Assembly (NCBI GenBank): GCA_905234145.1
Contig: CAJOGK010000025.1
Coordinates: forward strand, 1 to 64,000
From: an uncultured Prevotella sp.
Lineage (GTDB): Bacteria > Bacteroidota > Bacteroidia > Bacteroidales > Bacteroidaceae
Direction of reading: 5' to 3'
Length of the DNA: 64,000 nt
Part shown: piece by piece, positions 59,162-64,000 of the stretch
How the letters are laid out: each line of letters opens with the position of its first letter
How positions within the stretch are numbered: the first letter of the stretch is position 1
The notes under the pieces: model-generated
What the model was told of the DNA's origin: nothing
Databases searched by the model: none
What the model saw: the letters and a program-made list of their open reading frames with translations, nothing else
Program-made: the position numbers and the translations under genes

Positions 59162-60466
59162 ATGATGAAGAAAATTCTATGTTTGCTCTTGTTGAGCACA
59201 ATGTTAGTTTCTGCCCAAGCAGAGGACGATTTTGAGAAATACCGTATTGGAGGTTATGGCGAGATGCTAGCTACCTTTAAAGATTATGGATTAAACCGTT
59301 TCTATGGTGGCAGTAAAGGTAACACCAAGAAGAACCATAATGAAATTAGCATCCCTCGCTTCGTAATTTCTGGTGATTACAAAATCAATCCTAAGTGGAT
59401 ACTTAGTGCCGAAATAGAGTTTGAATCGGGTGGAACTGGTATCACCTACGAGATTGAGGCTCAGTCAGGTAGTGAAAATGGCGAATACGAAACGGAAGTA
59501 GAGAAGGGTGGAGAAGTGGCCCTTGAACAGTTCCATCTTACCCGTCTGATTACCCCAGCCTTTAATGTGCGTTTCGGACATATGATAATGCCTGTAGGTT
59601 TGACAAACATGCATCATGAACCTCTTAATTTCTTTACTGCAGCCCGTCCAGAAGGCTCTACAACAATCATGGCCTCTACATGGCACGAAACGGGTCTAGC
59701 TGTTTTTGGTAAATTTGGTTCAGGTGCTGCTACCTTCGATTATCAGGCCATGATTACCAGTGGTCTTAACCCCAATGGTTTCGATGCCTACAATTGGGTA
59801 AAGAAAGCCAAGCAAGGTTTTTTGGAAGTTGATAATTTTTCAGCCCCTGCTTATACAGCCCGTCTAGACTGGAAAGGTGTTAAGGGCCTTCGTGTAGGTG
59901 CTTCTATTTTCTATAATCCAAAGGCTCAGAAAAATGCCGATAAATTGATTACCTATTCAGAATATGATGATATAAACGTACTGCTTTATTCTTTCGATGC
60001 ACAGTATGTGAATAAATACATCACCGCTCGTGCCAACTATCTCTCTGGAAATATAACAGAAACAGTAGGTATCACTGCAGCCAATCGTCGTTACTCTAGC
60101 AAGTCGCCCTATAGTCGTATGGGGCCAGTAGCCAAGCGTGGTGTCGACTGGAGTGCCGAGGTGGGTGTAAATATCGCATCCTTCTTCCCAAGCATCAAGA
60201 AATTCCCTGTAATCTATCCCTTCGTACATTACAATTATTATAACCCTCAGGAAAAGTGCGAAGATGGTCTGATAGCTGATAACCGTTGTCAGGTTAGCTT
60301 GTGGAGCGTAGGTTTGAACTGGAGAATCCTCCCTAACCTCGTGGCAAAAGCCGATTACACCACGCGTCAGATTGGAACGAGTAAGATTTTTGGTTCTAGC
60401 CAGTATAATAGCGAAAACGAATTCCGTATTGCCCTAGCTTATCAGCTTTGGTTTAGCAAGAAATAA
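59162..60466 (+). CDS. Outer-membrane porin-like protein
   Basis: Signal peptide; ISGDYKINPKWILSAEIEFE, RFGHMIMPVGLTN; C-terminal FRIALAYQLWF. Confidence 0.75.
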   Translation: MMKKILCLLLLSTMLVSAQAEDDFEKYRIGGYGEMLATFKDYGLNRFYGGSKGNTKKNHNEISIPRFVISGDYKINPKWILSAEIEFESGGTGITYEIEAQSGSENGEYETEVEKGGEVALEQFHLTRLITPAFNVRFGHMIMPVGLTNMHHEPLNFFTAARPEGSTTIMASTWHETGLAVFGKFGSGAATFDYQAMITSGLNPNGFDAYNWVKKAKQGFLEVDNFSAPAYTARLDWKGVKGLRVGASIFYNPKAQKNADKLITYSEYDDINVLLYSFDAQYVNKYITARANYLSGNITETVGITAANRRYSSKSPYSRMGPVAKRGVDWSAEVGVNIASFFPSIKKFPVIYPFVHYNYYNPQEKCEDGLIADNRCQVSLWSVGLNWRILPNLVAKADYTTRQIGTSKIFGSSQYNSENEFRIALAYQLWFSKK

Positions 60467-60491
60467 TAATAACTTATAAATAATAGTAACA

Positions 60492-61640
60492 ATGAAAAAG
60501 ATGATTAAGAATGTAATGCTTTTTATGGCTGCTTGCACACTTACTTTTAGTATGACCGCTTGCAGCAGTGACAAGAACGATGACAACACTACCGAGATTG
60601 ACATCACCGATCCAAACAATCTCGACTACAGCTCTGCTTATGCTGAGCAGTGGGCCAATTACATGGTAACTGTTTCTGGTCTGTTGGCTGATGATGCCGA
60701 TGAGTTGTACAATGCTTGGAAAAATGGCTATGCTGATATTTTTAAGAATCACAACAGCGAGGAGTACAAGTCGGCCATCGATTGTGTAGAGCAAATCTTA
60801 GATGGTTGCATCGATATCGCCTCAGAGGTTGGTTCTGCCAAAATTGGCGACCCCTATAACCTCTATATGAGTGGTAAGACCACCGAGGCCCTCTATGCTG
60901 TAGAGTCTTGGTATAGCTGGCATTCTCGTGACGACTATCGTAATAACATCTACTCTATCCGCAATGCCTACTATGGCTCTCGCGATGGTAAGGTAAATGA
61001 GAATTCGCTTTCTGCACTTCTTGTTACTAAGAATCCTGAACTCGATGCAAAGGCCAAGCAGAAAATCCAGGCTGCTGCTGATGCTATCTACGCTATTCCT
61101 CAGCCTTTCCGTAACAATATAAACTCTAAGGAGGCTTCTGCTGCTATGTCTGCATGTGCTGATTTGGAAGACTTCATCGCCAATGAGTTGAAGCCTTATT
61201 TTACAACAAATATCAACGACGATGCCACACTCGACCCCATTATCAAGCAGTATGTTGATAAGGTAGTACTTCCTACTTACGAGCAGTTGGCTATTCTGAA
61301 CGATACTCTTGATGGTGCTGTTAAGCAGTTTAAGCAGAACCCCTCTAATGCTAATTTTACCGCTTGTGCTAATGCATGGCTTGCAGCCCGTGAGCCATGG
61401 GAGCAGAGCGAGGCATTCCTCTTTGGCCCTGTTGATGAGCTTGGTCTCGACCCCAATATGGACTCATGGCCTCTCGATCAGGCACAGATTGCACAGATTC
61501 TGAAGTCGCAGGCTTTCAATAACCTGAACTGGAAAGAGGGCGAGAGTGATGATAAGGTAGAGAAGGCGCAGAGCTTGCGTGGATTCCACACACTGGAGTT
61601 CCTTATCTTCAAGGATGGCAAGGCTCGCACCGTCAATTAA
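60492..61640 (+). CDS. Imelysin/M75 family lipoprotein
   Basis: Lipobox SMTACSSD; AWLAAREPWEQSEAFLFGPVDELGLDPNMDSWPLD; RGFHTLEFLIF (GxHxxE-like). Confidence 0.85.
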   Translation: MKKMIKNVMLFMAACTLTFSMTACSSDKNDDNTTEIDITDPNNLDYSSAYAEQWANYMVTVSGLLADDADELYNAWKNGYADIFKNHNSEEYKSAIDCVEQILDGCIDIASEVGSAKIGDPYNLYMSGKTTEALYAVESWYSWHSRDDYRNNIYSIRNAYYGSRDGKVNENSLSALLVTKNPELDAKAKQKIQAAADAIYAIPQPFRNNINSKEASAAMSACADLEDFIANELKPYFTTNINDDATLDPIIKQYVDKVVLPTYEQLAILNDTLDGAVKQFKQNPSNANFTACANAWLAAREPWEQSEAFLFGPVDELGLDPNMDSWPLDQAQIAQILKSQAFNNLNWKEGESDDKVEKAQSLRGFHTLEFLIFKDGKARTVN

Positions 61641-61653
61641 GGTGTAAAATGAA

Positions 61654-63108
61654 ATGAACAAATACTTTAAGTTAATACTCCTATTTGCAGGACTCTTTGT
61701 ATGGTCGTCCTGCGAAGACAGAGACCGACTTGATGTCGACGATATTGAGGTTCCAGCAGGCTATGCATTGTCTGCCGGAACTTCAACTGGCTTTTACAAT
61801 TCCTCGGTGGCCTATGACCAGGGAGCCAGTTGGTTGTCAGGAACGTATGATGTACGATTCAATAAAGGCGACCGTTTATACGACAATGTAAAGAATTCGA
61901 ACGAGAATGGTCATGGTGGAGGTCTGGGGCCTGTATATGCAGGTTACAGTTGTGGTAGTTGCCACCGTAATGCAGGTCGCACAGAACCTACTTATTGGAC
62001 TAGCTTCAAGCAGGGTAGCAACGATGGTTCTGGTCCTTATGGCTTTACCTCGTCACTCATTTATATCACCCGAAAGAATGGAACGTTCTTCCCTAATTAC
62101 GGACGTGTCATCCATGATCAGGCTATCTATGGCGTTCGCCCTGAAGGTAAGCTGAAAGTTAAAATCGATTCGATGACTTACAGTTTCCCCGATGGTGAGA
62201 AATATACACTTTGTGTACCTAGATGGACAGTTACAGAGTGGTATACAGACAGTGTGAAGCCTGAAGACCTCTTCTGTACCGTTCGTGTACCTTTGCGTCA
62301 CGTAGGTATGGGACAGATGATGGCGCTCGATCCTAACGAGATTGAGGCATTGGCACGCAAGAGTAACTATCCGGAATGGGGTATCAGTGGACGCTGTAAC
62401 TATATTAATGAGCGTGGCAAACTTCGACTCGGACTTTCTGGCAATAAAGCCCACCATGCCGACCTTACAGTAGAACTGGGCTTCTCCTCAGATATGGGTA
62501 TGACCAATAGCCGTTATCCAGAAGAAATCTGTGAAGGTCAGATTCAGATGGAGGAAGGCTCGATGATGGGTCTTTCCTATGATATGCTCGATGTCTCGAC
62601 AGAAGATATGGAGTGTGTCGACCTCTATATGCAGGGACTGGCTGTACCAGCCCGTCGTAACGTGAATGATCCAGATGTCATCGAAGGTGAAAAACGCTTC
62701 TATGAAGCAGGATGCCATCTCTGCCATGTGGTAACACTCCATACCAAGACGCGTGGCTCAGAACTACTTGCAGGTACCGAACTCCCCTGGCTTGGTGGTC
62801 AGACGATACATCCTTATTCCGACTACTTGCTCCACGATATGGGCTCAGAGATAATGGGTGTAGGTCTTAACGATAATTTCTGTAGTGGTCTTGCCCGTGG
62901 TAATGAGTGGCGTACCACACCGCTTTGGGGCATAGGCTTGCAGAAGAAAGTGAACGGCCATACCTATTTCCTTCACGACGGACGTGCCCGCAACTTTGTA
63001 GAGGCCATTATGTGGCATGGCGGCGAGGGGGAAGCCTCGAAAAACAAGTTTAAGAACATGAGTAAGAAAGAGCGCGACCAGCTCATTCAGTTCCTTTGGT
63101 CACTTTGA
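61654..63108 (+). CDS. Di-haem oxidoreductase (DUF1111 / thiol oxidoreductase-like) lipoprotein
   Basis: Two CxxCH motifs (CGSCHRNAG; CHLCHVV); TTPLWGIGLQKKVNGHTYFLHDGRARNFVEAIMWHGGE. Confidence 0.85.
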   Translation: MNKYFKLILLFAGLFVWSSCEDRDRLDVDDIEVPAGYALSAGTSTGFYNSSVAYDQGASWLSGTYDVRFNKGDRLYDNVKNSNENGHGGGLGPVYAGYSCGSCHRNAGRTEPTYWTSFKQGSNDGSGPYGFTSSLIYITRKNGTFFPNYGRVIHDQAIYGVRPEGKLKVKIDSMTYSFPDGEKYTLCVPRWTVTEWYTDSVKPEDLFCTVRVPLRHVGMGQMMALDPNEIEALARKSNYPEWGISGRCNYINERGKLRLGLSGNKAHHADLTVELGFSSDMGMTNSRYPEEICEGQIQMEEGSMMGLSYDMLDVSTEDMECVDLYMQGLAVPARRNVNDPDVIEGEKRFYEAGCHLCHVVTLHTKTRGSELLAGTELPWLGGQTIHPYSDYLLHDMGSEIMGVGLNDNFCSGLARGNEWRTTPLWGIGLQKKVNGHTYFLHDGRARNFVEAIMWHGGEGEASKNKFKNMSKKERDQLIQFLWSL

Positions 63109-63141
63109 TAGATAATAGATTATAGTTGATAGTTTATAGTT

Positions 63142-64000
63142 ATGATTACTAAGAAGATATTTGCCATTGTGATGGCATCAAGTATTTCGGCATCCGTTTT
63201 CGCACAGACGGAACTCAACATGGAAAACGGTGTGATTCCTATTGCCGACGATCGTGGCTTTACGCTCCAGAGCAACGATGGCAATTTCGTGTTTAAGCCC
63301 TACCTGTATTTGCAGGCTACAGGCAATTACAAATATTACGACGATGAAGGTCTCGATAAAGCCTATAATCAGGATAATGTAGCAAACTCCGGTTTTGCCA
63401 TGCCTTATGCCATTATCGGTTTTACAGGTAAGGCCTTTGGCAAGATCGATTATAATGTCAGCATTAATGCTGCTGCCTCTGGTGGAAATGTTCTCCAGCA
63501 GGCCTGGATAGACTATGCCGTAAGTCCTGCACTCCGTTTCCGTGTAGGTAAGTTTAAGACACCATTCACCCATGCCTATCTTACCACTCTTGGCGAAACG
63601 CTTTTCTCTTCGTTGCCTACCTCGCTTACTGCAACGGCTATTCTGCCTTACGCACTCAATGCCGTAACCCCTGGTATTGGCACAGGTTTCGACATTGGAG
63701 TAGAGATGCATGGCTTCATTGCCAATAAGTTTGGTTATGAGGTCGGTTTGTGGAATGGTACTGGTTCTGGTCAGAATGGTGCTACCAAAACCATTAGCGA
63801 CGATCTTCATATTCCTTCTTTACTCTATGCTGGTCGTCTTACCTTCCAGCCTTATGGCGCTATGCCACTTACCCAAGGTAACCCCAAACTCCTGCATGAA
63901 AAGAAAATGCTCGTTGGTGTCAGTGCCAACTACAATGTAGAATCAGAGAATGAGTCGACCAACGACTTCCGTGCTGGTGTAGAGTTCGCCATGCTGATGA
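63142..64000 (+). CDS. Outer-membrane porin (phosphate-selective porin O/P-like), truncated by window end
   Basis: ATG at 63142, signal peptide MITKKIFAIVMASSISASVFAQ; FRVGKFKTPFTHAYLTT; open to the window end. Confidence 0.75.
   Translation, partial: MITKKIFAIVMASSISASVFAQTELNMENGVIPIADDRGFTLQSNDGNFVFKPYLYLQATGNYKYYDDEGLDKAYNQDNVANSGFAMPYAIIGFTGKAFGKIDYNVSINAAASGGNVLQQAWIDYAVSPALRFRVGKFKTPFTHAYLTTLGETLFSSLPTSLTATAILPYALNAVTPGIGTGFDIGVEMHGFIANKFGYEVGLWNGTGSGQNGATKTISDDLHIPSLLYAGRLTFQPYGAMPLTQGNPKLLHEKKMLVGVSANYNVESENESTNDFRAGVEFAMLM

Noticed and set aside
63108-63141. Short direct repeats GATAGATAATAGATTATAGTTGATAGTTTATAGTTATG before the terminal porin
   Set aside because: Low-complexity AT-rich spacer commonly seen between Prevotella genes; no clear function.
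1-64000. tRNA, rRNA genes or CRISPR-Cas
   Set aside because: No cloverleaf-like, rRNA-like or cas sequences recognised on manual reading; a tRNAscan-SE/Infernal run would be needed to exclude them formally.

Overview
This looks like a Bacteroidales (Prevotella/Segatella-like) chromosomal segment: TAnnTTTG -7 promoters, a short primary sigma factor, DUF4230 and DUF4738 proteins. Housekeeping genes fill 1-14.6 kb (AAA ATPase, GH31, rpoD, histidine kinase, trmO, HAD phosphatase, pgi, gpsA, lysS). Two tandem ROK kinases then lead into a menaquinone operon that runs directly into anaerobic cobalamin genes. The cobalamin genes continue to about 59 kb but are interrupted by accessory DNA. The first interruption (25.3-30.2 kb) holds secreted proteins and a regulator/LD-carboxypeptidase cassette. 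The second (32.1-46.8 kb) holds a VapE-type primase/helicase gene with a symmetric iteron-like noncoding region, then a co-oriented defence-like island (ABC-type ATPase + putative nuclease, GIY-YIG, KAP-like NTPase, type III R-M, HEPN-like protein). Downstream are cbiJ-cbiD, btuC/btuF, cbiB, cobD, cobQ, cbiA, a cobalamin riboswitch, a TonB receptor, an exported CbiK-like lipoprotein, porins, imelysin and a di-haem protein. The most unusual signals are: (1) a ~450-bp near-symmetric noncoding structure upstream of vapE, with two opposed arrays of four 11-bp repeats flanking paired 16-20 bp palindromes and a central hairpin; (2) three 22-bp palindromic repeats (66 bp) inserted in frame inside cbiA; (3) a shared operator-like motif upstream of a membrane AraC regulator and of an LD-carboxypeptidase operon that also encodes a stand-alone copy of the regulator's DNA-binding domain. 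Several genes are broken by apparent single-base indels or internal deletions. These are either real pseudogenes or assembly errors. All family calls come from reading the sequence; no searches were run.
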